From: Bradyrhizobium yuanmingense
GTDB taxonomy: Bacteria; Pseudomonadota; Alphaproteobacteria; Rhizobiales; Xanthobacteraceae
Reading direction: 5' to 3'
Length of the DNA: 64,000 nucleotides
NCBI RefSeq assembly: GCF_900094575.1
Contig: NZ_FMAE01000008.1
Location: 248,001-312,000 of the forward strand
How positions within the stretch are numbered: the stretch's first letter is position 1; each line of letters starts with the position of its first letter. Below the pieces are notes generated by a model, which worked only from the letters and a program-made list of their open reading frames with translations, was not told the origin of the DNA and ran no database searches. This document shows, one piece after another, positions 40,381 to 49,911 of this stretch. The translations under genes were made by a program, and so were the position numbers.

Positions 40381-41401
40381 GCTGGACCTTCATCGACTGC
40401 GCGCGGTCGCTGGCGAGTTCGAAGGCCGCGACCGCATTCTCGAACGGCATGGTGGCCGTGATCAACGGTTTGACGTCAATCAGGCCTTCGCCCATCAGGC
40501 GCACCGCCAGCTCGAACTCGGGATCGAAGCGGAATGTGCCGCGCAGCTGCAATTCCTTGGCCACAATGGAATTGATCGGCAGCGTCATCTCGCCGCCGAG
40601 GCCGAGCTGCACCAGCGTCGCACCGGGCCTCAGCACGTCGAGCGCGGTGCGGAGCGCGGCCTGGTTGCCGGAGGCCTCGAACAGCGTGTCGAACACGCCC
40701 TTGCCGGCGCGCCAGGGATCGAGCGCAGTGGCATTGGTCGCGACGTTGATGGCATGCGTGGCGCCGAGCTTTTTCGCGACCGCGAGCGGAGCGTCGGCCA
40801 CATCGGTGACAACGATCTCCGACGCGCCGCCGAAGCGCGAGACCAAAATCATCAGCGCGCCGATCGGACCGCAGCCGGTGATCAGCACGCGCTTGCCGAG
40901 CAGGGGACCGGCCTGCTTGCCGGCATGCAGGCACACCGCAAGCGGCTCGGCGACCGCGGCTTCCGCCAGCGACAGCTTGTCTGAGATCGGCACGGCCTGC
41001 GTCGCGTCGACCGTGATGAACTCGCGAAAGCCGCCCTGCACATGGGGAAAGCGCATCGCGCTGCCGAGGAAGCGCATGTCGAGGCACTGGTTGCGCATGC
41101 CTTCCTGGCAATGCAGGCAAGCCCCGCACGGCTTGCTCGGGTTGACCGCAACGCGCGTGCCCGACTTGACGCCGGCGACGCCGCCGCCGACGTCAGCGAC
41201 GACGCCGGCGATCTCGTGACCCAGCGCCATCGGTTGCTGGATCCGCACGACACCGAAGCCGCCGTGATGATAGTAGTGCAGATCGGAGCCGCAGATTCCG
41301 CCATTGACGATCTTGACGCGGACCTCGCCAGGGCCGGGGGCCGGATCGGCATAATTGTCGATCCGCAGGTCCTTCGGGGCGTGAATGACGACGGCGCGCA
41401 T
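40370..41401 (-). CDS. idnD: Zinc-dependent L-idonate 5-dehydrogenase-like MDR
   Basis: A 343-residue medium-chain dehydrogenase/reductase. The catalytic zinc site is C-G-S-D-L-H (GGICGSDLHYYHHGG) with GHEIAG, and the structural zinc Cys4 lies in NPSKPCGACLHCQEGMRNQC. The NAD(P) fold follows (GCGPIGALMILVSRFGG). The closest family is L-idonate 5-dehydrogenase, which oxidises L-idonate to 5-ketogluconate. It is the third gene of a minus-strand operon with an SDR (26-base gap) and an enolase-superfamily dehydratase. Confidence 0.88.
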   Translation of the reverse strand: MRAVVIHAPKDLRIDNYADPAPGPGEVRVKIVNGGICGSDLHYYHHGGFGVVRIQQPMALGHEIAGVVADVGGGVAGVKSGTRVAVNPSKPCGACLHCQEGMRNQCLDMRFLGSAMRFPHVQGGFREFITVDATQAVPISDKLSLAEAAVAEPLAVCLHAGKQAGPLLGKRVLITGCGPIGALMILVSRFGGASEIVVTDVADAPLAVAKKLGATHAINVATNATALDPWRAGKGVFDTLFEASGNQAALRTALDVLRPGATLVQLGLGGEMTLPINSIVAKELQLRGTFRFDPEFELAVRLMGEGLIDVKPLITATMPFENAVAAFELASDRAQSMKVQLTF

Positions 41402-41427
41402 GGCTTGCTCCTTCGTGGTCTTGGCGA

Positions 41428-42195
41428 TCACATCGCGGCGATCATGCCGCCATCGACATAGATGATCTGTCCGTTGACGTAGGTCGACGCATCCGAGGCG
41501 AGGAAGATCGCGGCGCCCACCAGCTCATCCGGCTTGCCCCAGCGCTTGGAGGGAATGCGGCCCATCAGCCAATTGTTGAAATCGGCATTGTTGACCAGCG
41601 CCTCGTTCATGTCGGTGAGCATGTAGCCGGGGCCGATCGCATTGGCCTGGATGCCGTGCTGGGCCCATTCCACCGCCATCGAACGGGTCAGGTTCTTGAT
41701 GCCGCCCTTGGCCGCGGTGTAGGGCGCAATGGTGGGGCGGGCGAGCTCGCTGCCGAGCGAGCCGATATTGATGATCTTGCCGTGCTTGCGCGGGATCATG
41801 CGCTTGGCCGCCTCGCGGCCGATCACGAAGGCGCTGGTGAGGTTGGTCTCGATCACCTTGCGCCATTCGTCGGTGGTGAACTCCACCAGCGGCTTCCGGT
41901 GCTGGATGCCGGCATTGTTGACGAGGATATCGACGGCGATCCCCTTATTATCGAAATCGCTGAACGCCGCGATGATTGCGGGCTCATCGGTGACGTTGAA
42001 GGCGGCGCCTTCGGCCTGGTGGCCGGCGGCGCGAAACTCGGCGACGGCCTGCTCGACGCGCTTGGGATCGACGCCGTTGATGATGATCTTCGCGCCGGCC
42101 TTGGCCATGCCCTCCGCAATGGCGCGACCGAGGCCGCGGGAGGAGCCGGTGACGAGCGCGGTGCGGCCGGAGAGATCGAAGAGGGAAGTGCTCAT
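41428..42195 (-). CDS. idnO: SDR, gluconate 5-dehydrogenase-like
   Basis: A 255-residue classical SDR. TGSSRGLGRAIAEGMAKAG is the cofactor site, NNAGIQHRKPL the NNAG motif, and the catalytic residues are Ser in INIGSLGSELARP and YTAAK. It most resembles gluconate 5-dehydrogenases (5-ketogluconate reductases). With the IdnD-like enzyme it forms an idonate/ketogluconate interconversion step. The gene lies 12 bases after the dehydratase gene. Confidence 0.9.
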   Translation of the reverse strand: MSTSLFDLSGRTALVTGSSRGLGRAIAEGMAKAGAKIIINGVDPKRVEQAVAEFRAAGHQAEGAAFNVTDEPAIIAAFSDFDNKGIAVDILVNNAGIQHRKPLVEFTTDEWRKVIETNLTSAFVIGREAAKRMIPRKHGKIINIGSLGSELARPTIAPYTAAKGGIKNLTRSMAVEWAQHGIQANAIGPGYMLTDMNEALVNNADFNNWLMGRIPSKRWGKPDELVGAAIFLASDASTYVNGQIIYVDGGMIAAM

Positions 42196-42207
42196 CTCAA
42201 GAATTCC

Positions 42208-43407
42208 TCAGACGTTGGAGCGGCGCACGGTGAGATCGGTGCGCTCGAAGACGGCAGGCAGGAGGTCGACGCCCAGGCCGGGGCCTTCCATCGGAAAGAC
42301 ATAGCCGTCCTTGATGGTGGGCATCGTGGTGACGAGCTCATTGTACCAGCCCTTGTAGAAGGCGCGCACTGATTCCTGGATCAGGGTGTTGGGCTGGCTG
42401 AACGACATGTGGATGGCCGCGATGAAGCCGATCGGGCCAATACAGTCATGAGGAGCAAAAGGCCGATGATAGGTCTCGGCCATTGCCGCGATCTTGCGGC
42501 CTTCGGTGAGACCCCCGGTCCAGCACAGATCGGCCATCACCACGTGCATGGCATCGCGGTCGAGCATGTCCTTGTAAGGGAAGCGCGAGCCCAGCGTCTC
42601 GCTGGCGCAGACCCAGACGTCGGTCGAACGGGCATATTCGGCCAACGCCTGCGGCGAGTTCATCCGGATCGGGTCCTCATACCAGGTCGGCTTGTAGGGC
42701 TCGAGCGCACGGGCGATCTGCTTGGCGGTCGGCAGATTCCAGAGCGAATGGAGCTCGACCATGATCTCCATCTTGTCGCCGACGGCTTTGCGGATCTTCT
42801 CGAACGGCTCAATCGCCTGCTTCATCTGTGCGGCGGTGATGTAGAGGCCCTTGTTCTCCTGCGCGGCGGGATCGAACGGCCAGATCTTCATCGCCGAGAT
42901 GCCGCTTTCGAGCAGGCTTTCGGCGAGCGCATCGGCATGGTTCATGAAGCCGTCGAGATCTTCATAGGGCCCCTTGGAGGCGCCGAGATTCCAATTGGTC
43001 ACCGGGCTGATATTGGTCGAGCGCACATATTGCGTGCCGGCGCAGGTGTTGTAGATGCGCTGCTTGTCGCGGCAGAGGCCGCCCAGCATCTGGTGCACCG
43101 GCTGACCGCAGACCTTGCCGAATAGATCCCACAGCGCGATGTCGATCGCTGATGCCGCGCGGTATTCGACGCCGGTCGAGGACTGCGCCATCGGCAGGTT
43201 CAGCATGTCGCGATGGATCGCTTCGATGTGCAGGGGATTGCGGCCGAGCAGGCGGCCGGCAAAGGTGTCGTGGATCTGCGCTTCGACCGCGCCGGCGCCA
43301 TAGAAGGTTTCGCCGAGACCGATCAGACCAGTGTCGGTGTGGATGCGGACCCAGATGACGTTGGAAAATTCCTCGGCGCGCAATGTCTCGATCGACGTGA
43401 TCTTCAC
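42208..43407 (-). CDS. Enolase-superfamily (mandelate racemase/galactonate dehydratase-like) enzyme
   Basis: A 399-residue TIM-barrel enzyme. The N-terminal capping domain holds HTDTGLIGLGETFYG; the barrel has the acid ligands of the Mg site in MVELHSLWNLPTA, WYEDPIRM and CASETLGSRF and a general-base His-Asp in FAPHDCIGPIGF, as in sugar-acid dehydratases. It would dehydrate a sugar acid to a 2-keto-3-deoxy acid. The exact substrate is unknown. GTG 43407 has ggagg nine bases upstream. It heads the minus-strand operon with IdnO- and IdnD-like genes. Confidence 0.88.
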   Translation of the reverse strand: MKITSIETLRAEEFSNVIWVRIHTDTGLIGLGETFYGAGAVEAQIHDTFAGRLLGRNPLHIEAIHRDMLNLPMAQSSTGVEYRAASAIDIALWDLFGKVCGQPVHQMLGGLCRDKQRIYNTCAGTQYVRSTNISPVTNWNLGASKGPYEDLDGFMNHADALAESLLESGISAMKIWPFDPAAQENKGLYITAAQMKQAIEPFEKIRKAVGDKMEIMVELHSLWNLPTAKQIARALEPYKPTWYEDPIRMNSPQALAEYARSTDVWVCASETLGSRFPYKDMLDRDAMHVVMADLCWTGGLTEGRKIAAMAETYHRPFAPHDCIGPIGFIAAIHMSFSQPNTLIQESVRAFYKGWYNELVTTMPTIKDGYVFPMEGPGLGVDLLPAVFERTDLTVRRSNV

Positions 43408-43460
43408 GGCAAGTATCCTCCCATCGAACGGCGCTTCGCACCCGACGTCTCATTTTGCGC

Positions 43461-43515
43461 TGCAGCATGCTGCAGGTCGTGCCGAGTTCTTACGCTTGCT
43501 TGTAATATATCACAA
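43461..43515. promoter_or_regulatory. Palindromes in the GntR/dehydratase divergent region
   Basis: TGCAGCATGCTGCA (43461-43474) is a perfect 14-bp palindrome and TTGTAATATATCACAA (43500-43515) is a near-perfect 16-bp palindrome with one mismatched pair. Both lie in the 178-base region between the divergent dehydratase and GntR genes. Confidence 0.45.
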
Positions 43516-43585
43516 CATGTTTTAAGGGTGCCACAAACAAAGCGCCACCCAGCAACGAGAGCGCGGGCTGACGGGAGAGGACGGC

Positions 43586-44350
43586 ATGGCACGGCGCAAG
43601 CGCGCACTCGCGGTGGTGAGACACGACGACGGGGAGGGCAGGCCCTCCCGGCGCAACCGTCTCAACTTCTTCGAGCTGGCTTATCAGAGGATCGAGGAGC
43701 TGCTCGTTCATTGCGAGCTCAAGCCCGGACAATTCATGACGATGCTGGAATTGCAGCAAATCACCGGTTTCGGCCGCACGCCGGTGCATCACGCCGTCAA
43801 TCGTCTCTCCGCCGACACTCTCATCGTCATCCGGCCGCGTCACGGCCTGCACATCGCGCCGATCGATCTGGCGCGCGAGCGCATGCTGCTGGCCTTACGC
43901 CGCGACATGGAACGCTTCGTGATCCGCCTCGCCGCCGATCGCGCCACCCTGTCGCATCGCAATCAGGCGATGCACATCGAGCGTCTGCTGCGCGAGCGCC
44001 GCGCCAGCCTCACCCTCGACGAATTCAATCATATCGACCGCCGCATCGACGCGTTGGTGCTGGAGGCCGCCGGCGAGCCGTTCCTGGTGCACACGCTGCG
44101 GCCGCTGCACACGCTGTATCGGCGCATCGGTTACATCCACCATCGCTTTATGCCGGGGCAGGCGGATCTGTCAGGCACGATCGATCATCATCTCGCCATT
44201 CTTGCAGCCGTCGCCAACCGCCGCGTCGAGGAGGCGGTGAAGGCGAGCGACGCGTTGATCGACTACATGGGCGAGATGTTTACGGGCATGGAGGCGGGGA
44301 TCGATCCGCGCCTGCTCGATTGCAGCATCGAGCCGCTGCTCGGCGCGTAG
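43586..44350 (+). CDS. GntR family transcriptional regulator (FadR/FCD subfamily)
   Basis: A 254-residue regulator. Residues about 25-95 form the winged HTH (LAYQRIEELLVHCELKPGQF then GFGRTPVHHAVNRLSADTLI), and residues about 100-245 the helical FCD ligand domain (MLLALRRDMERFVIRLAADR). It is divergent from the sugar-acid dehydratase operon and lies ahead of the MFS gene, so it probably represses both until a sugar acid binds. ATG 43586 has gggagagg at good spacing. Confidence 0.88.
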   Translation: MARRKRALAVVRHDDGEGRPSRRNRLNFFELAYQRIEELLVHCELKPGQFMTMLELQQITGFGRTPVHHAVNRLSADTLIVIRPRHGLHIAPIDLARERMLLALRRDMERFVIRLAADRATLSHRNQAMHIERLLRERRASLTLDEFNHIDRRIDALVLEAAGEPFLVHTLRPLHTLYRRIGYIHHRFMPGQADLSGTIDHHLAILAAVANRRVEEAVKASDALIDYMGEMFTGMEAGIDPRLLDCSIEPLLGA

Positions 44351-44446
44351 GGCTTGATCCGGAAAAATGTGAGGCGGTTCTCCGAAGAGATCATGCGCAA
44401 GACAACAAGCTAAAGCGCGAGGAGATCCTGATCTCATCGCGCTTCA
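44351..44446. repeat. Bradyrhizobium-type dispersed repeat with terminal stem
   Basis: The sequence ggcttgatccggaaaaatg...gatcatgcgcaagacaac followed by an inverted repeat (44413-44444, aagcgcga ... tcgcgctt) matches a dispersed intergenic repeat I recall from Bradyrhizobium and Rhodopseudomonas. It sits between the GntR and MFS genes and may act as a weak terminator or RNA stem. Confidence 0.55.
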
Positions 44447-44475
44447 GAGAGTTGTGAAGAAAGGAAGAGTCAACG

Positions 44476-45831
44476 ATGGCGATGCCACAGGCGACCGCGA
44501 GCGAAGCCGCGGTCCGCTACCTCATCACGAACTACAGTCCCAAAGGCAACAAGGTCGGTTGGCTGATGATGGCCTCGATCCTGGTCGAGGCCTGGGACCT
44601 CTATTCGATCGCCTTCGTGCTGATCTTCATCAAGGAGCAGTACAATCCCGATCCACTGATGCTCGGCCTCGCCGCCGCGGGCACGCAGGGCGGTGCCCTG
44701 ATCGGCGCGCTGCTCGGCGGTTGGCTGTCCGACAAGATCGGCCGCCGCGTGATGTTCCTCGTGACGATGGTGCTGTTCATCGTGCTGGCGCTGGCGCAAG
44801 CCTTCGTACCCAGCGTCGGCTGGCTCGTCGTGATCCGCTTCCTGCTCGGCATTCCGCTCGGCTCCGACATCTCGACCGGCTACACCTACATCATGGAATC
44901 CATGGCCAAGGGCGAGCGCGAGGTCATGGGCAACCGCTGGCAGTTCATGTTCGCCGTCGGTGAAGTTCTCACCATCGGCGTCATCGTGATCTTCCTGCTG
45001 GTCGACATGAACCACGAGATGCTGTGGCGCGTGACGCTCGGTCTCGGTGCGGTGCCGGCACTGATCATCCTGATCATGCGTCACGACGTGCCGGAGACGG
45101 CGGTGTGGCTGGTGCAAAAGGGGCGCTACCGCGAGGCCAAGCAGGTCGCGCGCGAGATGTTCAACGACAATCTCGACATGCTGCCGGATCGGGACGTCGA
45201 GGTTCCCAAGACCAGCACGCGCGCATTCCTCGCTGACCTCAGGAAGGATCCGATTCGCTGGCGTGCCACCCTTTATGGCTGGATCGCCTGTTTCGCCCAG
45301 GCGAGCGAGTTCTCGACCTTCGCATTTTATCTGCCGGTGCTGTTTGTGATGGTCGGCGTATCGAGCGTGCTTGGCATCAATGTGGTGACGATGGCGCTGT
45401 TCTCTTTCGCCGCCCTGTCGGGCTGGGTCGGACCCTTGCTGACGCCGAAGATCGGCCATCGTGGCATCGCCATCGCCGGCTTCGGCATCGTGCTGGTTTC
45501 GCTGCTGGTCGCGGCCTTCGCGCTCTACACCGACAACAAGATCCTGCTGCCGTTCGCCGCCGCCGGCATGCTCTGGGGCCATTATTGGGATGCGTCGAAC
45601 TGCATGACGATCCCGACCATGGTCGCCCGTCCGCGATATCGGGGCACCGCAAGCGGCTTCGCCTACATGTTCGTGAAGCTGCCGTCGTTCCTGGCGATCT
45701 TCCTGTTCCCAACGGTGTTTGCCGCGATCGGGCAGGCGAACGCCACGCTGATGGTCGCGATCTTCCCGCTGGTAGGCCTGCTTGCCGCGATCTTCATCCT
45801 GCCGGAAGTCTACGGCTACGAGAACGACTGA
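44476..45831 (+). CDS. MFS transporter (sugar/sugar-acid type)
   Basis: A 451-residue transporter with 12 predicted helices. The A-motif GGWLSDKIGRRVMFLVTMV lies between TM2 and TM3, and RFLLGIPLGSDISTGYTYI lies in TM4-TM5, the sugar-porter-like pattern. A long central loop (about 195-255) separates the halves. It probably imports the acid sugar degraded by the neighbouring IdnD/IdnO/dehydratase operon (context inference). ATG 44476 follows aaggaagag. Convergent with the transporter gene at 45841. Confidence 0.9.
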   Translation: MAMPQATASEAAVRYLITNYSPKGNKVGWLMMASILVEAWDLYSIAFVLIFIKEQYNPDPLMLGLAAAGTQGGALIGALLGGWLSDKIGRRVMFLVTMVLFIVLALAQAFVPSVGWLVVIRFLLGIPLGSDISTGYTYIMESMAKGEREVMGNRWQFMFAVGEVLTIGVIVIFLLVDMNHEMLWRVTLGLGAVPALIILIMRHDVPETAVWLVQKGRYREAKQVAREMFNDNLDMLPDRDVEVPKTSTRAFLADLRKDPIRWRATLYGWIACFAQASEFSTFAFYLPVLFVMVGVSSVLGINVVTMALFSFAALSGWVGPLLTPKIGHRGIAIAGFGIVLVSLLVAAFALYTDNKILLPFAAAGMLWGHYWDASNCMTIPTMVARPRYRGTASGFAYMFVKLPSFLAIFLFPTVFAAIGQANATLMVAIFPLVGLLAAIFILPEVYGYEND

Positions 45832-45840
45832 CGATGAGCG

Positions 45841-47091
45841 CTATCTGATCGCGGCGGCTAACGCCGCGATCAGGGCCGGCGGCGTCACCAGCAGGCCGAG
45901 CTTGAGGAACGGCCAGGCGCCGACCTCGATCTTCTCGCGGCGGAGCGCGACCAGCCAGAGGATGGTGGCGAGCGAGCCGGTGACCGACAGATTGGGGCCG
46001 AGGTCGACGCCGATCAGGATCGCGCTGAGGACGGGCACCGGCAGATGATCGCCGGCGGCAACCGAGCCGGCGACGAGGCCGACCGGAAGATTGTTGGCGA
46101 TGTTGTCGGCGAGCGCGGTGGCAATGCCCACGCTCCAGGCCGCCTGCGGGACCGATTGAGCTACCGCCTGGTGCAGCAACGCGTTGAGCTGCGCGATCAC
46201 GCCGGTCTTGATCAACGCCTCCACCATGACGAAGAGCCCGCCGACGAGCGGCAACACGCTCCAGGACACCCCGCGCAGCACGGGCAAGGGTGATTGCCGG
46301 CTGAGCAGCAGCACGATCGCGGCCGTCACGCCGCCGCAGATAAAGGTCGGCAGGCCGAGCTGCTTGTCGAGCGCTGACGCCGTGACCAGCACGATGCCGA
46401 TCGCGACGATGCCTATTGCGGTGAGCTTGCCGCCGCGGCCGAGCTTGGGATGCGGCACGCTGCGCGCGATCGTCTCTTCCTTCAGCGCGTGGTGCTGGGT
46501 CAGGCGCAGCACGATGTAGGTCAGCAGGATCGACGCCGCCGAGGGCAAGGCGAACAGGCGTAGCCATTCCGTCAGGTGCGGCATGCGCGCGCCGAACACG
46601 ACGAGGTTGGCGGGGTTGGAGATCGGCAGGACGAAACTCGCGGCATTGGCGATGAAGGCGCAGACGAACAGATAAGGCAGCGGCTTCGCGCCGGCCGCGC
46701 GCGTCGCGGCATAGACGGCCGGCGTCAGCACGATCGCGGTAGCATCGTTGGAAAGCAGCACGGTCACGAGCGTGCCGACGAGATAGATCAGCAGGAACAG
46801 CCGCTGCGGCGAGCCGCGTGCGTATTCCACCGCGAGCGCGGCCAGATAATCGAACAGGCCTTCGAGCCGCGCCAGCTCGGCGATCAGCATCATGCCGATC
46901 AGGAAGAGATAGACGTCGAGGCCTTTCTCGATGCCCGTCAGCGCCTCCTGCCAGGGCAGCAAGCCTGATAGCACCAGGGCGCTCGCGCCGATCGCGGCCC
47001 AGATCGCCTCGGGCAGGCGAAACGGCCGGATGATGACGCAGGCGGTCGCGACGAAGATGATGCTCCAGGCCCAGATGGCGTCAGACGGCAC
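45841..47091 (-). CDS. ArsB/NhaD-superfamily (IT) membrane transporter
   Basis: A 416-residue protein with about 11-12 hydrophobic helices. VTVLLSNDATAIVLTPAVY and FVLPISNPANLVVFG match the paired conserved loops of the ion-transporter superfamily that includes ArsB and SLC13 exchangers; ADNIANNLPVGLVAG repeats the SN/NN-P motif in the second half. The family exports arsenite, or carries dicarboxylates or Na+/H+; the substrate is not known here, and no arsR or arsC gene is adjacent. Start GTG 47091. Confidence 0.82.
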   Translation of the reverse strand: MPSDAIWAWSIIFVATACVIIRPFRLPEAIWAAIGASALVLSGLLPWQEALTGIEKGLDVYLFLIGMMLIAELARLEGLFDYLAALAVEYARGSPQRLFLLIYLVGTLVTVLLSNDATAIVLTPAVYAATRAAGAKPLPYLFVCAFIANAASFVLPISNPANLVVFGARMPHLTEWLRLFALPSAASILLTYIVLRLTQHHALKEETIARSVPHPKLGRGGKLTAIGIVAIGIVLVTASALDKQLGLPTFICGGVTAAIVLLLSRQSPLPVLRGVSWSVLPLVGGLFVMVEALIKTGVIAQLNALLHQAVAQSVPQAAWSVGIATALADNIANNLPVGLVAGSVAAGDHLPVPVLSAILIGVDLGPNLSVTGSLATILWLVALRREKIEVGAWPFLKLGLLVTPPALIAALAAAIR

Positions 47092-47216
47092 GTTCAGTCC
47101 TTGAGGTTCGGTCAGTCATTCGGCATCGATAACCGATGCGGGAACGGCTGTCTTCCCCTAGAGTCTTGCCGCGGCAACAGTCTGGAATTCGTGGCTGCTT
47201 CTCGCGAATGTGACAC

Positions 47217-49682
47217 TCACCTTGCCACCGACAGCTTCTCCATGATCGCCTTGCGCAGGATGCGCGAGAGCGATTCCACCGAATACGGCTTCTGGATCAG
47301 CTCGAATCCGCGGTGGGCGTTCTCGGCCAGCACGTTGCTGTAGCCGGAAGTGAGCACCACGGGCAGGCCCGGATAGCGCTCGCGGATGATGCCGGCGAGC
47401 TCGACCCCGTTCATGCCGGGCATGATGACGTCGGAGAACACGAGGTCGACGGCAAATTCGTTCTCGCCCAGGATCGCCAGCGCCGCGTTGGCATTGGCGA
47501 CGCGGCGCACGACATAGCCGAGATCCTCCAGGAGCTCGGTGGAGAAGCGGCCGACCTCGTCGTCGTCCTCGACCACGAGCACGCGATAACCACGCCCGGT
47601 CGTGGCCGCCTCGTGGCTCAGGGCCGCTGCTTCCTTCTCCGTGGTGGGGCTTTGCGCCTGCGGCAGGTAGATGGTGAAGGTGGCACCTTCACCTTGCGTG
47701 CTCGTCACCGCAATGTCGCCCTCGGACTGCTTTGCGAAGCCGAAGGCCTGGCTGAGCCCGAGGCCGGTGCCCTTGCCGACCTCCTTGGTGGTGAAGAACG
47801 GCTCGAAGATCTGTTCGAGATGTTCCGGCGCGATGCCGCTGCCGGTGTCGGTAACGGAGATCGCGACATAGTCGCCGCGGCGCGCCGATTGTGCGCGCAG
47901 GCTCGGTATTCCCGAGACCTTGCGCACGGCGATGGTGAGGCGGCCTTCGCCGTCCATGGCATCGCGGGCGTTGATGGCGAGATTGATCAGCGCGGTCTCG
48001 AACTGGGCGATGTCGGCCACCGTGAAGCAACCGGTGTCCCGAACCTCCACGGCGATCTCGATGCGGGCGCCGACCAGCGGCCGCACCAGCTGCGCCACGC
48101 CCTCGACCTGGCTGCCGACGTTGAAGATCTGCGGCTTCAGCGGTTGCCGGCGCGCGAAGGCCAGAAGCTGCGCGGTCAGCTTGGAGGCGCGCTCGACCGT
48201 GTCTGAGATGGCATCGACGTAGCGTCGGCGGCGCTCCTCCGGCAGCTCGCGGCGGCGCAGGAAATCGGTCGCAGAGCGGATGATGGTGAGAAGATTGTTG
48301 AAGTCGTGCGCGACGCCACCGGTGAGCTGGCCGATCGCCTCCATCTTCTGCGACTGCCGCAGCGCTTCCTCGCCGCGGCGCCGCTCGGTGATGTCCACCG
48401 CCTCGGGCACGGCGCCGGTGATGTTGCCCTGGCGGTCGAGCACGGGACGCATGCCGAAGTCGAAATCGCGCTCGCCGATCGGAAGGCGCAGGCGCATCTC
48501 CAGCCGCACGGGTTCGCCCTTGAGCACGGTGTCGAAGGCCTCGCGCACGGCGGCACTCATGCCCTCCGTGCCGGTGAACCAGGGTGTGTCCCAGAACGGC
48601 TTTCCGACCACGTCCGCGGAATTCGCCTTGATGCCGGCGAGCGCGGTCTTGTTGGCGTAGACCAGCTGGCCCTCGAGATTGACCAGGCCCTGATACTGAT
48701 TGCTCGTCTCCAGGATCGCGCGCAGCCGCGCCTCGTTGGCTTCGAGCTCGGCGGTGCGCTCGGCGATGCGCTCTTCCAGCGTCTCGTTCAGCCGCCGGAG
48801 CTCGATCTCGGCCTGCTTGGCGACGGTGACGTCGTGGGCGACGCCGATGAAGCCGATATGCTTGCCGGTCGCATCCCAGCGCGGCTGCGATTCCGAGCGC
48901 AGCCAGCGCCATTCGCCGCTGGCGTTCTTGTAGCGCGCTTCCAGCACGAAGGGTTTGAGGGACGCTTCACCCTGGACGGATTGCTGCAGCACGTGCGGCA
49001 GGTCGTCGGGATGCAGCACCTTGCGCCAGTCGAAGTCGATGGCCTGGTCGTAGGGCAGGCCGACGAAATCGACATAGGCCTGGTTGGCGAAGGACCGCTT
49101 GCGGTCGAGCTTGGTGACCCAGATCGGCACCGGCGCGCTGTCGGCGATCAGCCGGAAGCGCTCCTCGCTTTCGCGCAGCGTCTCGCGCGCCAGCGCCTGA
49201 TCGGTCATGTCGATATGAGCGCCGACGAGCCGGATGGCGCGGCCGTCCTTGTCGCGCTCGATCTTTGCGACGACACGGATCCAGCGGGTCTCGCTGTCGC
49301 TGGGGCGGATGATGCGGTATTCGGCGCTATAGTCCTCGCTCGCTCCGGCGAGCGCTTCGAAGAAATGCTTGACAGTGGCGTCGCGGTCGTCGGGATGGAT
49401 ACGGTTGACCCAATCCTCGTGCGACTCCTCGGCGGCTTCCGGCGGAAGGCCGTGGATCATCAGATATTCGGGCGAACGCCGGTTCTTGAAGCCTTCGCGG
49501 AAATCGACCTCGACGCCGCCGACCTTGCCGATGCGCTGGATGCGCGCCAGCTCGGCCTCGCGCTCCTGCAGCGCGCGATAGGCATTGTCGCGCTCGCGCG
49601 CGACGTCTTCGAGGTGCTGGCGCAGCCTTTCGGCGGCGATGGTCTCGGGCAAGGGTTCGTTCAAGGCATCGGCCGTTGTCAT
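47217..49682 (-). CDS. PAS hybrid histidine kinase with C-terminal receiver (1)
   Basis: An 821-residue soluble sensor kinase. Three PAS domains lie at about 40-150, 155-290 and 310-430 (one has SEERFRLIADSAPVPIWVTK), with a short coiled coil between. The kinase core has GQLTGGVAHDFNNLLTIIRS, then NLAINARDAMDGEGRL and GKGTGLGLSQAFGFAKQSEG. A receiver domain ends the protein (VLVVEDDDEVGRFS, LVFSDVIMPGMNG, LIQKPYS). With no HTH it passes phosphate to another protein. ATG 49682 is chosen; the frame extends four codons further. It is a close paralogue of the kinase at 54552. Confidence 0.92.
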   Translation of the reverse strand: MTTADALNEPLPETIAAERLRQHLEDVARERDNAYRALQEREAELARIQRIGKVGGVEVDFREGFKNRRSPEYLMIHGLPPEAAEESHEDWVNRIHPDDRDATVKHFFEALAGASEDYSAEYRIIRPSDSETRWIRVVAKIERDKDGRAIRLVGAHIDMTDQALARETLRESEERFRLIADSAPVPIWVTKLDRKRSFANQAYVDFVGLPYDQAIDFDWRKVLHPDDLPHVLQQSVQGEASLKPFVLEARYKNASGEWRWLRSESQPRWDATGKHIGFIGVAHDVTVAKQAEIELRRLNETLEERIAERTAELEANEARLRAILETSNQYQGLVNLEGQLVYANKTALAGIKANSADVVGKPFWDTPWFTGTEGMSAAVREAFDTVLKGEPVRLEMRLRLPIGERDFDFGMRPVLDRQGNITGAVPEAVDITERRRGEEALRQSQKMEAIGQLTGGVAHDFNNLLTIIRSATDFLRRRELPEERRRRYVDAISDTVERASKLTAQLLAFARRQPLKPQIFNVGSQVEGVAQLVRPLVGARIEIAVEVRDTGCFTVADIAQFETALINLAINARDAMDGEGRLTIAVRKVSGIPSLRAQSARRGDYVAISVTDTGSGIAPEHLEQIFEPFFTTKEVGKGTGLGLSQAFGFAKQSEGDIAVTSTQGEGATFTIYLPQAQSPTTEKEAAALSHEAATTGRGYRVLVVEDDDEVGRFSTELLEDLGYVVRRVANANAALAILGENEFAVDLVFSDVIMPGMNGVELAGIIRERYPGLPVVLTSGYSNVLAENAHRGFELIQKPYSVESLSRILRKAIMEKLSVAR

Positions 49683-49822
49683 GCAGGTGCGCACGTGCCG
49701 GACCGATATTCACACAGACGGAGCGTGATGGCCATTGTTTAGAGGGCAGGTGGTGCCGGGAAATGGGGGCGCGCGCCTGAACGGAGAGAAGTACGCGGTG
49801 GTAACGTCCGGTCTGGCAATTT

Positions 49823-49839
49823 GTTCCGAATACTGGAAC
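49823..49839. promoter_or_regulatory. Inverted repeat GTTCC-N7-GGAAC
   Basis: A perfect inverted repeat in the region between the divergent hybrid kinase (start 49682) and metallopeptidase (49912) genes. It may be an operator; it is not the GAAC-N7-GAAC direct repeat of LexA. Confidence 0.3.
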
Positions 49840-49911
49840 GATCGGCGGATTGAGGCGTCGTCGCGAGGTGCCAGCGCGCTCATAGGCTTTCCTTTCCCAC
49901 GAGGCTAAATC

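Noticed and set aside
49823..49839. LexA box upstream of the hybrid kinase
   Set aside because: It is an inverted repeat, GTTCC-N7-GGAAC, not the direct repeat GAAC-N7-GAAC used by alphaproteobacterial LexA.
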